A stretch of 64,000 bases of DNA from Chondrus crispus (GCF_000350225.1 NW_005179301.1:1-64000), one strand, 5' to 3'; positions 45,801 to 54,606 are shown, counted from the stretch's first letter. The notes: generated from the sequence alone by a model not told the origin. Numbers and translations are program-made.

Positions 45801-47061
45801 GATTCGTGACAGGGTCTGTTCGAGAATTGGTGGAGTCCCGGTTTCCTTTTTGGCAAGTCATTAACCGGCGGGTTTTGGATAAAGGCTGTTTTCATCCTCT
45901 GAAGCTGTTCAAACATGCTTCTCAGACTATCTACAGCAAAACGAAAGCAGGTGTCGACGGATCAACGCAGCAAAGGGCAATGCTACGGTCTTCAACGTCA
46001 CATTTAAAGTGGGAGCAAAAACTGGCAGTTCAAACGCTGAAAACTATGGCGCTAAACGCCTTTTTGCGTTTCGCATCTACGAGCGGAGGTCTCTACTCGT
46101 TACGGTGGAATCATTCAAAACCCTTGAAAAGTTCAGGAATCTTTTAAACAAAGTACAGTCCGCCGCGGACTTCATGTTCGATTTGTCACAGGAGCTGCTA
46201 CACTACGTTGCATCTCTGGAGGTAATGGATAGGAGAAATAATGACATGCGCACGGATGATAGTGCTGCCAAAATCTCTGACAATGATGCTAAACGTCTTG
46301 TTGGCTTAGCAAAGGGGCGAAAGCGCAAGAGATTATTTTTCTTCAATTCAGAGGACGGCAAAGGACTGAGGCTCTCCGTCAGCGGGCATCAACCTAGACA
46401 GGGTCCGGTTCACTACTGTACACTTTGCAGTCAAAACAGTGGCTCTTGTAGAGGACATAGGACGAAGTATCAATGCACACTTTGCAGCACATTTCTTTGT
46501 ATCCGAACCTACCCCGGCTTGCGCAAAAGTTGTTTTGAGGTATGGCACACAGCAAAGCATCTATCCCTGAGAAGCCTCCACCAAGCTCCGCCGATTGAGA
46601 GACAGGCAGTGCCAGAGCACGGCGAAAATGAAGGGACTGAGCCGATTATCGGCGAAAATGGAGCTACGAAGAACCATCAGAGTCCATCTTCTGAACAACC
46701 TGTGGCACAGAGACTACGCAGTCATCACCGTGGAAGTGTTTGATACACATGTCGTCAATGTAGAAGTAAGCCGTATTGTGTATCATTCGTGTATGGAAAG
46801 GTCAAGCTATGGTCTTTATTGAGCAGTATACTGATCAGAACGCTGTTTTTCGGGTGCTTGTGAGGTCTCCTGAGACCAGACTTCATGTTTAAATAAATCT
46901 GCCCGTATTTGGCTATGTAGCGCCAAACCATGCCGACATGTGTAACTGACTCTGTATTGTGGCCCTATGCGGTTTGTTTTGGTATTAGTAGACGCACTGC
47001 GAAACACGCGGAGTCGGAAGGTTCTGTGCAGTATACTGATCATAAAAAAATGGCATTAGGG
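42878..47061 (+). mobile_element. PBY-2: piggyBac-like DNA transposon, near-intact
   Basis: Ends CCCTAATGC (42878) and GCATTAGGG (to 47061) are followed inward by T/A runs and the motif GATCAGTATACTG, giving inverted repeats of about 30 bp. ATAT flanks both sides (42874-42877, 47062-47065). The 13-mer recurs at 42894-42906, 42951-42963, 46824-46836 and 47029-47041, so each end has two copies. Length is 4,184 bp. It encodes one transposase (43196-46743) whose frame is interrupted once. It belongs to the same family as 37561-41432 by protein, CCCTA ends and ATAT target, but has different subterminal motifs. Confidence 0.88.
43196..46743 (+). pseudogene. piggyBac-like transposase with embedded YqaJ-type nuclease
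   Basis: ATG at 43196; the main frame runs to 46147 (983 residues) and the homologous C-terminal part continues in another frame to 46743, shifted near a CTTTTT run at about 46,070. Domains: acidic start; RG-rich tail (about 56-119), probably nucleic-acid binding; transposase core with Asp311-313 (TLDDDLFG) and Asp390 (ITADRGYGK), 78 apart from Asp312 as in piggyBac; acidic linker (about 440-520); YqaJ/lambda-exonuclease-like domain (about 610-830) with RITGT (Arg634), RGSVNE (Glu695), SPDG (Asp730) and EIK (Glu764, Lys766); then AGVDGSTQ with Asp921, the counterpart of piggyBac Asp447. The C-terminal part has a C-x2-C, R-K-Y-C-x2-C, LC, CFEVWHT finger as in piggyBac. The nuclease thus sits inside the RNase H-like core. 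Confidence 0.82.
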
Positions 47062-47166
47062 ATATTACTACTTCAGCCTTACTCAATTCTTTGTTGAATT
47101 GGCAATACAGAGATAGTAAGTTGAGCAACTACGCATCCGGCCCCAGTCCGCAGTTGCCGTCGATAG

Positions 47167-47538
47167 TCCAAAAGCGAGATCATCGTTCCGGAAGTGGCCG
47201 GCGTGGAGGGGCGGCTGGATGTGGAGACGGATTCGGGGGATGTGGAGACGAGGGTGAGCTTGCCGAGGGTGGTGTCGATACGCACAGGACTGGGGGATGT
47301 GAGACTGGGGCTGCCGGAGCGCTTGAAGGCCGGGGTCGTGCTGGAGGGGGAGACGCTGGATGTGCAGAATGGCGTGCTGGAGAGGGAGGAGGGAGAGGGA
47401 AAGATGGTCCGAGGGGAGATGGGCGAGGGGGACGGGCAGGGGGACAGGGCGTCTGTGCATGCCAGAGCTCCCGTGGGGGTCGTAGTGGTGAGAAAGCAGA
47501 GCTGGTGCCAGGTGTCCGCTCCTGCCAGCAGGAGCTGA
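47167..47538 (+). pseudogene. possible DUF4097/FAM185A-like fragment
   Basis: The frame starts right after a TAG (47164) and reads VEGRLDVETDSGDVETRV, then TGLGDVRLGLP and GVVLEGETLDVQNGVL. Repeating GDV-x-L-x-LP and L-V strands are typical of beta-helical DUF4097-like proteins. No ATG begins it and it stops after ~120 residues, so it is a fragment at best. The opposite strand also has open frames because of the G-rich composition, so confidence is limited. Confidence 0.35.
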
Positions 47539-47688
47539 TGCGAAGTTCGCCGGACGGGACGAAGGAGGAGTTTCCGAGATGGGCAGTTCTGGTATATTGC
47601 AATTATTACATTTTGTCGTTATTCACGGCGCATGCGCAGTTTTGAATGAGGGCGAGCGGGGCGTAATTGTGCAATTCCAGCGTGCGGG

Positions 47689-47928
47689 GGCACACTGAAT
47701 GTTGTGTCCGACTACCTCCCCGCGGGCGACGACTATCCCGCGATGCCCTTTACTGGCGACTCGTTGCTCATCCGCGTCTGCGTCCGTGGCCGCATGGACT
47801 TCCAAGACGGCGACCCGGAGGCCCTGTTACGTAGTGTCATTGAGAGACTGTTCTCATTGCCGCCCGATACCGTCGTGTACCGGGCACACGACTATCGCAG
47901 ATTATTGTTTTCCACCATAGCCGATTAG
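47689..47928 (+). pseudogene. C-terminal fragment of an ETHE1-type persulfide dioxygenase
   Basis: The frame reads PFTGDSLLIRVCVRGRMDFQDG, then LFSLPPDTVVYRAHDYRRLLFST. Family members (glyoxalase-II-like metallo-beta-lactamase fold, mitochondrial sulfide oxidation) have FTGDALLIRGCGRTDFQQG, IFTLP-x-T-L-VYPAHDY and STV in the same order. The iron-ligand Asp of TGD and His of AHDY are kept, but the RGCGRTDFQ loop is altered and carries an extra residue. The N-terminal half with the HxHxDH metal motif is absent, and no ATG starts the piece. It is therefore a relic of a host gene. Confidence 0.72.
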
Positions 47929-48213
47929 ATAGTGCACCATCCAAGGCTCAATATCGGGAATACGATAGTTGAAATCAACGAGAGCGTGCGCGATTTGAAA
48001 TTGGCTTTTTCACACGTCTTTCGGTTGTGAAACTCTAGGCTAGCTTTGGCACTTCACACAGGGGCCCGAGTACTTTCTTCCAGTTCCAAATGCTTATACG
48101 CACTTCTCTGTTTCGTCTTTGCCGTGCTTACAAGACAAGCCAGTCTAGCAGGCGGCGTTTCTTCTACACGAACCACACCTCGGGGCTTGCGGATCCTCAC
48201 AAGTTGTCGCACT

Positions 48214-49117
48214 TCAGCGCTCAAAGCTTTCTCCACATGTTTGACAAGGACCAGAACATTTTCCTCTTCGCCCAAACACTTTCGCACGCTTCCTTTTCCG
48301 TCCTTGCCTAATTCGCAGGATTGTCTTTTTTCGCCGTCTTAAAATTGGTTGGCGATCATGTTCTATGTCTTCATCGTCCATGTGATCATCCGCATCGTCG
48401 TTTGGATGCTGTTCAAGAAAGTTATAGGCAACACGAAACATTTGTCCAGGAACGCCATTGCCGTTATGCATTCCATCTGCGGAGTCATATTCATCTCCTA
48501 AATCAGCATCGTCGTAGTCAAGTAAGTCATGTTCGTCGTGATCACCGGGTACTTCGTAGTGTATCCCCTCACTGTCTGCATCCATATTGTCGTCATCTGC
48601 TACGATATCATCCTCACTATTGTCGCCACCAGCTATTATTTCGTACGTGTCCCGCAATAGCTCGTCAACTTCATCTAAGACTAAGACCTCGTCATTGACT
48701 TCCACTGGGGCGCCGGAATCCAGGATCGGAGGAAACTGAAATCGAGTGCGGTTAGAGTGATCATCATCTTGTCTCGCCTGATTTTTGTTGGGGCATTTCG
48801 CCATCCACATCGAGCGAATAACCAGCGATTTCGTCATCTCGATTCTGGACTTCGTCGTTGTCTGAGCTGTAGTCATCCAGATCATTGTGTATAAGCTGGT
48901 CATCGTCGGGAAAAGGGGCAAATCTGTGATCGTCGTGAGCATCAATGTCGTCATGGGGAAAGTGACGCACGTATTGGCGCAACGTGATCGATGGAAATGA
49001 TTGCAGAGGTCTTGCCGAAATTCCTTCACTGTTTGATAACCTTGCGATTAAAGCTGTGCAGCTCTCGTCAAATGACTCACCGTATAAAGTTGCCAGTCCC
49101 GCCAGACAGCAGGGCAA
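48214..49117 (-). pseudogene. acidic hypothetical protein, frame-shifted
   Basis: Two minus-strand frames appear to be one protein: 49117-48764 (GLATLYGESFDES, then an Asp-rich stretch) and, from about 48770 to 48214, DSGAPVEVNDEVLVLDEVDELL, a long Asp/Glu run, FRVAYNFLEQHP, a basic segment RQGRKRKRAKVFGRRGK and a terminal C-x3-C-x2-C. Acidic block, basic nuclear-localisation-like patch and Cys cluster suggest a nuclear protein, but I recognise no family. No splice borders join the frames convincingly, so a frameshift is more likely than an intron. Confidence 0.35.
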
Positions 49118-49362
49118 TCTGCAAAGCGTCTGTTCCTAGTTAGTTGACTTCATGGGGCTGCAATCACTCATTGATGAAACAGGTTTTAATTTTATCTGTG
49201 TGAGGAGGGGCTGGATACGTCTGAGCCACCGAGATTGACAGTCGCCCAAAACGAAAGTCAGTCTAATAGACGCATAACTATGCAGCCTGAGAACTTCGTA
49301 AGGGAGGACGACGTGAATGGGAAGAAAGACATTGCCGTCCAGTGTAAAACGTCCGCGGTGAA

Positions 49363-49875
49363 GTGGCTTTCGGGTATGCGCGTGGTTTGATGTGGATGAT
49401 GTTCAAACTGGGTCCAGTTTTGCTTTTTGCAAGCCCGTTTCCAATCGATTTAGCAAACAGACCCGCAGGAGGCTGGTGCGGATGCGTCGCGGGCGATATC
49501 GGACGCGGCGGCGATCCTGCAAGAAGCCGGAAAGGTCGGGGAGGAGTTGTACATGCCAAACAACAGGACGTGTGGAAGGAGATGGTACGGCAGACGTCAA
49601 TCCCACGCGAGAGCGGTGCGCGCGAGTTGGAGCTGGACGCGTTCGAGATAGAGCGACAGCTGGGGACGGCTGGGAACGGCAGGAGAGTTCGCGGAGGTGG
49701 CCGTAGCGGCGGTAAAGAGGTGCGCAGAACGGAGCTCGATGCTGGGAAACTCCCAGACCCCCGTCGAAATGCGCGTTTCCAATCCGTTGACCTTCGTTTC
49801 GTCCTTTCCCTCCCGCGCCCGTCCATGCTGCCCTCCAACCGCCCTCTCACGATGATGGGTGCGTCGACTGATTGA
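49363..49875 (+). pseudogene. possible gene relic, unrecognised
   Basis: Helix-like text appears in two plus-strand frames in succession: AGADASRAISDAAAILQEAG (about 49,470-49,530) and VWKEMVRQTSIPRESGARELELDAFEIERQL (about 49,570-49,665). That suggests one coding stretch that has lost its frame. The high GC content makes long open frames common on both strands here, so this is weak. Confidence 0.22.
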
Positions 49876-50900
49876 AGCTGACGGTGCGTGGACTCATCAT
49901 CCTGATCTGATCATTTGTGCCACGGTCCCTTCTCCTTTGTCCCATAGAAAACGTCCTTACATCTCCGGGGACGATACGGGGAGCGAGACCAGACTGCAGA
50001 GAGCAGTTCGATTAGAAAAAAAATCAATCACTCGAGCAAACCTCAACTTCTCATGCGATGGTAACTAATCTGGAACAAATCTTCAGTTTTTAATTAAATA
50101 ATCAAGTTCTTCGTCTTCTCTCCTGCCAGCACTGCAATCTGTCCTGGAGTCGCTAGCCCGTCTGTTCGCGACACGCACCGGCACCACCTTTGGTATCTAC
50201 AGCCAAGTGCGTCTCTCCCAGCGCCTGCAATCAGCTTCATCATCCCCTGTGCCGCACACATGACCTCCTTGTCCAAGAACAACGCACACCCTACCCATGT
50301 TGCGGAGACGACTGGAGAGCGGCCAGTCAGCATCTGAAAGTCGATCTGGTAAGCAGCAAGGGGAGGGTGCATCGCAGGACAGCCCTCTGCCGAAGACGCA
50401 CGGGGGTGGACGATGTGGTTCATCTTCACCCGGGTCGCCGAAGAAGAAGAAAGCCAAGCCTGAAATTTGAGGTCCTCTTGTTTTTTTTCCGACTTGTCGC
50501 TGAGTGAGTCCGCAGGCGTCCGTTTGATATGAGCGTAGACATCAAGATGCATGTCAGAGTATGAATAGGAGCATGCCACCGTTCGCGTTGGAAACAGAAG
50601 GCCTTTATCGCGTCGCAAATATGTCTTCTGCACACGGCGAAGGAGAGTTGTCTCCGGCGCGCAGAGGCAAACGTTACGCTTTTGGGTGTGCGTGTCAGAT
50701 ATGCGGGCTACTTTTCGTTAGTAATGGCTGTGAAGATAAACTGGATCTATATTACTTCTCACAACTTTCTCACAACTATGGCTTTTCATTTACTATCTTC
50801 AATTGCTTGCATGATTTGGCATAATCAAGAACACTATCTAGTTGTCCGCTATAATATCTGTCACGGCTAACCCGCACAGACTGCAAATCTGACTTCCCTT
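49876..50900. other. region without a recognised gene
   Basis: Open frames exist on both strands (for example 50094-50633 minus), but none shows a domain, a repeat or a consistent start. I see no transposon ends. Confidence 0.4.
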
Positions 50901-50919
50901 CCAAAGAGCATATCTTTTC

Positions 50920-52131
50920 TTACCTTTCTGTATGCTTTTGCTCTACTTGTTTCTTTCTGGACGGGCTGTTGGTGCCCGAACCATTGGGCGAACCATTGTG
51001 GTGGCTTTGGGTTGGACTTCTATCGCGCTTTTTCAACCTCTTGTTCTCTTCCCTCAATTTATCTATCTCTACATCTTTCTCTGCAATCTTTGCTTCTTTC
51101 TCTGTAATCTTTGCATCTTTCTCTGTAATCTTTGCATCTTTCTCTGCAATCTTTGCATCTTTCTTTGCAATTTTTGTGTCCCTGTGCTGCAGCTCGTACG
51201 CAATCACCTTAGTGCCACTCGGAGGATTGAGCAACTCTTTCACCGTTATCTTGTCTTCACGGCTGAAGATACGGCATATGACGGACTCATTTCCCCGATA
51301 GATCTTTCTGTGGTACATCGGCGAACTGCCACTGGCGCGAGTGGTTATAGTAGGATCGCCAGACCCTTGTCGGTCTCCGTCCTTGTCGCTTCGGCCATGA
51401 AGTTTACCCACAATGACGCAAGCATCTTTTCCACCAACTCCACCACGGTCGACAATAACGTATTCTTCGATGTTGGCTCGGCGGTACGCTCTCCACTTAT
51501 CGTCGAGGTCGATATTGCGAGTGGAGGGACTCGTGACCTCAAACACGAGTACGGGGGGATCAACGTTTTTTCCAAACCTGATTGTCTTTGATTGCTCGCC
51601 TGCTGTGGACTCCATAGCTCTATCGTCACGATATTTGCCGATGGAGACATCCGGCTCGCGTACCGTGTCCGATTTGCCAGAGGAACTAGACCCACCTGGG
51701 GAGGACGTAGGTGAGCCGGAGTCATCGAACACCTCACCGAACTGAGCCTCCAGAGCCCTCCTGCGACTCGGTATGTACACTTTTCCGCGTCCATAAATGG
51801 TTATGTACGCTTTCTTAGTGGCGTGAGCAACTTGAGCTTTGCTGATAATGTAGGACACTATGCGTTCGTGCAAGTTATCGCCCATCCTTGGTGAGAAGAC
51901 AAGCAGGCCGTCGACGAGGTCGTATTTCTCACGGTCACCTTGCGGAAGTTCGGCGTACCGCGTAAACGTGCAGGGGGTAAGATGAAGGGCCCTGGGTTCT
52001 TCGTCGATGTGGTCCGAATGACCTGGTCGTTTTGCCACTTGTGCAGGACCTGGAAAATCTGCAACAAGTTCGTCGACGATTGCAGACGGGGCGCTATTGT
52101 TGTCCTTCGTTATGGTTGAGGCCATGTCCAT
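50920..52131 (-). CDS. Uma2-family (DUF820) nuclease with coiled-coil tail, copy A
   Basis: 403 residues from the ATG at 52131, chosen because a TATATAA box lies 42 bases upstream (52173-52179). Residues ~54-230 follow the Uma2 PD-(D/E)XK pattern: YAELP, YDLVDGLLVFSP, NLHERIV (His88), REPDVSI (Asp161), VLVFEVTSPSTRNIDLDDKW (Glu198, Lys212) and EEYVIVD. A Ser/Gly-rich insert (135-155) precedes the Asp. Beyond residue ~330 come five heptads of the KDAKIAE type, a charged coiled coil, then a basic tail ending VEQKHTER. Uma2 proteins are known mostly from cyanobacteria and other bacteria, where substrates are poorly defined; a coiled-coil tail is common there. The catalytic residues look intact. 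The C-terminal ~35 residues differ from copies B and C. Confidence 0.82.
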   Translation of the reverse strand: MDMASTITKDNNSAPSAIVDELVADFPGPAQVAKRPGHSDHIDEEPRALHLTPCTFTRYAELPQGDREKYDLVDGLLVFSPRMGDNLHERIVSYIISKAQVAHATKKAYITIYGRGKVYIPSRRRALEAQFGEVFDDSGSPTSSPGGSSSSGKSDTVREPDVSIGKYRDDRAMESTAGEQSKTIRFGKNVDPPVLVFEVTSPSTRNIDLDDKWRAYRRANIEEYVIVDRGGVGGKDACVIVGKLHGRSDKDGDRQGSGDPTITTRASGSSPMYHRKIYRGNESVICRIFSREDKITVKELLNPPSGTKVIAYELQHRDTKIAKKDAKIAEKDAKITEKDAKITEKEAKIAEKDVEIDKLREENKRLKKRDRSPTQSHHNGSPNGSGTNSPSRKKQVEQKHTER

Positions 52132-52172
52132 GCAGTGCCGTCGATCCGTGCGGTCGACACGGGCTTTAGGGG

Positions 52173-52179
52173 TTATATA
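52173..52179 (-). promoter_or_regulatory. TATA box of Uma2 copy A
   Basis: TATATAA on the minus strand, 42 bases before the ATG at 52131. It is conserved at the same spacing in copy C (53236-53242) and the orphan promoter D (54893-54899). Confidence 0.6.
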
Positions 52180-52323
52180 GAATGGTTCTTGAAAGCTGGA
52201 AGACGCCAGGTAACTTTGGATGATCACCAGGACGACTGAAATAGCCAGTTTATCCCGAAAAACTGCAGATCTAAAATATTAAAGGAGGGAGGAATGAAGG
52301 GTCCACTGCAAACGTTATTTTGG

Positions 52324-52337
52324 AAAACACGTGTTTT
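52324..52337. promoter_or_regulatory. 14-bp palindrome AAAACACGTGTTTT, copy A upstream
   Basis: A perfect palindrome around a CACGTG E-box/G-box core, about 150 bp upstream of the copy A TATA box. It is repeated exactly at 53078-53091 and 54735-54748, upstream of the other copies at similar distance, so it may bind a bHLH/bZIP-type factor. Confidence 0.45.
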
Positions 52338-52465
52338 GGCTAAAGGCTAACATGTACATTCGAGTCACGACAACTTGTTTGTCTCAGTTGGCCTACGCAT
52401 CCTGCTACTTTCCTAAAATCAAATCGCATTTCCTATTCATCCGCATACTTGCTTATCCTATTTGC

Positions 52466-53001
52466 CTACTTCCCCGACCCTCCCCCACCCTTCTTCGAGC
52501 CTTGTCCGCAGAGGTCTTTCTTCTTGCCTTTCTTCTTGTCCGGGCTGTCGCTGCGCGAGTAATTTTTGTCCTTGCTTCCGCTTGCCCCTGTTTCATCCGG
52601 ACTTCTGTCGTTTCGGCCGCGCTTATTCAACCTCTTGTTCTCTTCCCTCAATTTATCTATCTCTACATCTTTCTCTGCAATCTTTGCTTCTTTCTCTGTA
52701 ATCTTTGCATCTTTCTCTGTAATCTTTGCATCTTGCTCTGCAATCTTTGCATCTTTCTTTGCAATTTTTGTGTCCCTGTGCTGCAGCTCGTACGCAATCA
52801 CCTTAGTGCCACTCGGAGGATTGAGCAACTCTTTCACCGTTATCTTGTCTTCACGGCTGAAGATACGGCATATGACGGACTCATTTCCCCGATAGATCTT
52901 TCTGTGGTACATCGGCGAACTGCCACTGGCGCGAGTGGTTATAGTAGGATCGCCAGACCCTTGTCGGTCTCCGTCCTCGTCGCTTCGGCCATGAAGTTTA
53001 C
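52466..53001 (-). pseudogene. Uma2 copy B, 5'-truncated
   Basis: Only the C-terminal part remains: from KLHGRSDEDGDRQG through the KIYRGNESVICRIFSRE segment, five KDAKIAE-type heptads and the tail GSKDKNYSRSDSPDKKKG shared with copy C. Homology to copies A and C stops at about 53001. There the sequence turns into ~75 bp found in neither full copy before meeting the shared palindrome at 53078. The catalytic Asp, Glu and Lys are missing, so it cannot be an active nuclease. Confidence 0.85.
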
Positions 53002-53077
53002 TGTGGCGTGGGCAGTGCTTTCGGGATGCCGTGAGATTTGCCAAACGCGGTTGAAAATCCGAGCAAAACTCGCGGCC

Positions 53078-53091
53078 AAAACACGTGTTTT
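53078..53091. promoter_or_regulatory. 14-bp palindrome AAAACACGTGTTTT, copy C upstream
   Basis: Perfect repeat of 52324-52337, ~150 bp upstream of the TATA box of copy C. Confidence 0.45.
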
Positions 53092-53235
53092 CCAACATAA
53101 CGTTTGCAGTGGACCCTTCATTCCTCCCTCCTTTATTATTTTAGATCTCCAGTTTTTCGGGATAAACTGGCTATTTCAGTCGTCCTGGTGATCATCCAAA
53201 GTTACCTGGCGTCTTCCAGCTTTCAAGAACCATTC

Positions 53236-53242
53236 TATATAA
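53236..53242 (+). promoter_or_regulatory. TATA box of Uma2 copy C
   Basis: TATATAA, 42 bases upstream of ATG 53284. The surrounding 150 bp is shared with copies A and D. Confidence 0.6.
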
Positions 53243-53283
53243 CCCCTAAAGCCCGTGTCGACCGCACGGATCGACGGCACTGC

Positions 53284-54606
53284 ATGGACATGGCCTCAAC
53301 CATAACGAAGGACAACAATAGCGCCCCGTCTGCAATCGTCGACGAACTTGTTGCAGATTTTCCAGGTCCTGCACAAGTGGCAAAACGACCAGGTCATTCG
53401 GACCACATCGACGAAGAACCCAGGGCCCTTCATCTTACCCCCTGCACGTTTACGCGGTACGCCGAACTTCCGCAAGGTGACCGTGAGAAATACGACCTCG
53501 TCGACGGCCTGCTTGTCTTCTCACCAAGGATGGGCGATAACTTGCACGAACGCATAGTGTCCTACATTATCAGCAAAGCTCAAGTTGCTCACGCCACTAA
53601 GAAAGCGTACATAACCATTTATGGACGCGGAAAAGTGTACATACCGAGTCGCAGGAGGGCTCTGGAGGCTCAGTTCGGTGAGGTGTTCGATGACTCCGGC
53701 TCACCTACGTCCTCCCCAGGTGGGTCTAGTTCCTCTGGCAAATCGGACACGGTACGCGAGCCGGATGTCTCCATCGGCAAATATCGTGACGATAGAGCTA
53801 TGGAGTCCACAGCAGGCGAGCAATCAAAGACAATCAGGTTTGGAAAAAACGTTGATCCCCCCGTACTCGTGTTTGAGGTCACGAGTCCCTCCACTCGCAA
53901 TATCGACCTCGACGATAAGTGGAGAGCGTACCGCCGAGCCAACATCGAAGAATACGTTATTGTCGACCGTGGTGGAGTTGGTGGAAAAGATGCTTGCGTC
54001 ATTGTGGGTAAACTTCATGGCCGAAGCGACAAGGACGGAGACCGACAAGGGTCTGGCGATCCTACTATAACCACTCGCGCCAGTGGCAGTTCGCCGATGT
54101 ACCACAGAAAGATCTATCGGGGAAATGAGTCCGTCATATGCCGTATCTTCAGCCGTGAAGACAAGATAACGGTGAAAGAGTTGCTCAATCCTCCGAGTGG
54201 CACTAAGGTGATTGAGTACGAGCTGCAGCACAGGGACACAAAAATTGCAAAGAAAGATGCAAAGATTGCAAAGAAAGATGCAAAGATTGCAAAGAAAGAT
54301 GCAAAGATTGCAAAGAAAGATGCAAAGATTACAGAGAAAGATGTAAAGATTGCAGAGAAAGATGCAAAGATTACAGAGAAAGATGCAAAGATTGCAGAGA
54401 AAGATGTAGAGATAGATAAATTGAGGGAAGAGAACAAGAGGTTGAATAAGCGCGGCCGAAACGACAGAAGTCCGGATAAAACAGGGGCAAGCGGAAGCAA
54501 GGACAAAAATTACTCGCCCAGCGACAGCCCGGACAAGAAGAAAGGCAAGAAGAAAGACCTCTGCGGACAAGGCTCGAAGAAGGGTGGGGGAGGGTCGTGG
54601 AAGTAG
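53284..54606 (+). CDS. Uma2-family (DUF820) nuclease with expanded coiled coil, copy C
   Basis: 440 residues from ATG 53284, behind a TATA box. The nuclease domain equals copy A residue for residue by eye (Asp161, Glu198, Lys212, His88), and the DNA identity extends into the promoter, so the copies are recent or kept alike by conversion. The coiled coil has about eight heptads (KDAKIAK/KDAKITE), three more than copy A. They are encoded by 21-bp tandem repeats at about 54,240-54,410. The tail (GRNDRSPDKTGASGSKDK...KKGKKKDLCGQG) is basic and shared with copy B. It is intronless, and the product probably self-associates through the coil. The long cysteine-rich frame on the opposite strand is a shadow of the 21-bp repeats. 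Confidence 0.83.
   Translation: MDMASTITKDNNSAPSAIVDELVADFPGPAQVAKRPGHSDHIDEEPRALHLTPCTFTRYAELPQGDREKYDLVDGLLVFSPRMGDNLHERIVSYIISKAQVAHATKKAYITIYGRGKVYIPSRRRALEAQFGEVFDDSGSPTSSPGGSSSSGKSDTVREPDVSIGKYRDDRAMESTAGEQSKTIRFGKNVDPPVLVFEVTSPSTRNIDLDDKWRAYRRANIEEYVIVDRGGVGGKDACVIVGKLHGRSDKDGDRQGSGDPTITTRASGSSPMYHRKIYRGNESVICRIFSREDKITVKELLNPPSGTKVIEYELQHRDTKIAKKDAKIAKKDAKIAKKDAKIAKKDAKITEKDVKIAEKDAKITEKDAKIAEKDVEIDKLREENKRLNKRGRNDRSPDKTGASGSKDKNYSPSDSPDKKKGKKKDLCGQGSKKGGGGSWK
54240..54420 (+). repeat. 21-bp tandem repeat encoding coiled-coil heptads
   Basis: Units of the AAAGATGCAAAGATTGCAAAG type, one heptad each. About eight here, versus five at 51070-51180 (copy A) and five at 52660-52775 (copy B). 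Confidence 0.9.

Noticed and set aside
42878-47061. Polinton or other large virus-like transposon, suggested by the lambda-exonuclease-type domain
   Set aside because: No polymerase, packaging ATPase, protease or capsid is present. The 4.2-kb size, CCCTA ends, 4-bp target and DDE core fit a cut-and-paste piggyBac-like element.
49278-49850. Minus-strand frame of 190 residues
   Set aside because: High-GC antisense; the helix-like text is on the plus strand, and the minus frame is low-complexity Pro/Arg/Ser.
50932-51591. Cysteine-rich frame with repeated IFLCNLC units opposite the Uma2 genes (also 52331-53191 and 53824-54774)
   Set aside because: It is the antisense reading of the 21-bp coiled-coil repeats and of the conserved nuclease domain; the sense frame carries the recognisable motifs and the TATA box.
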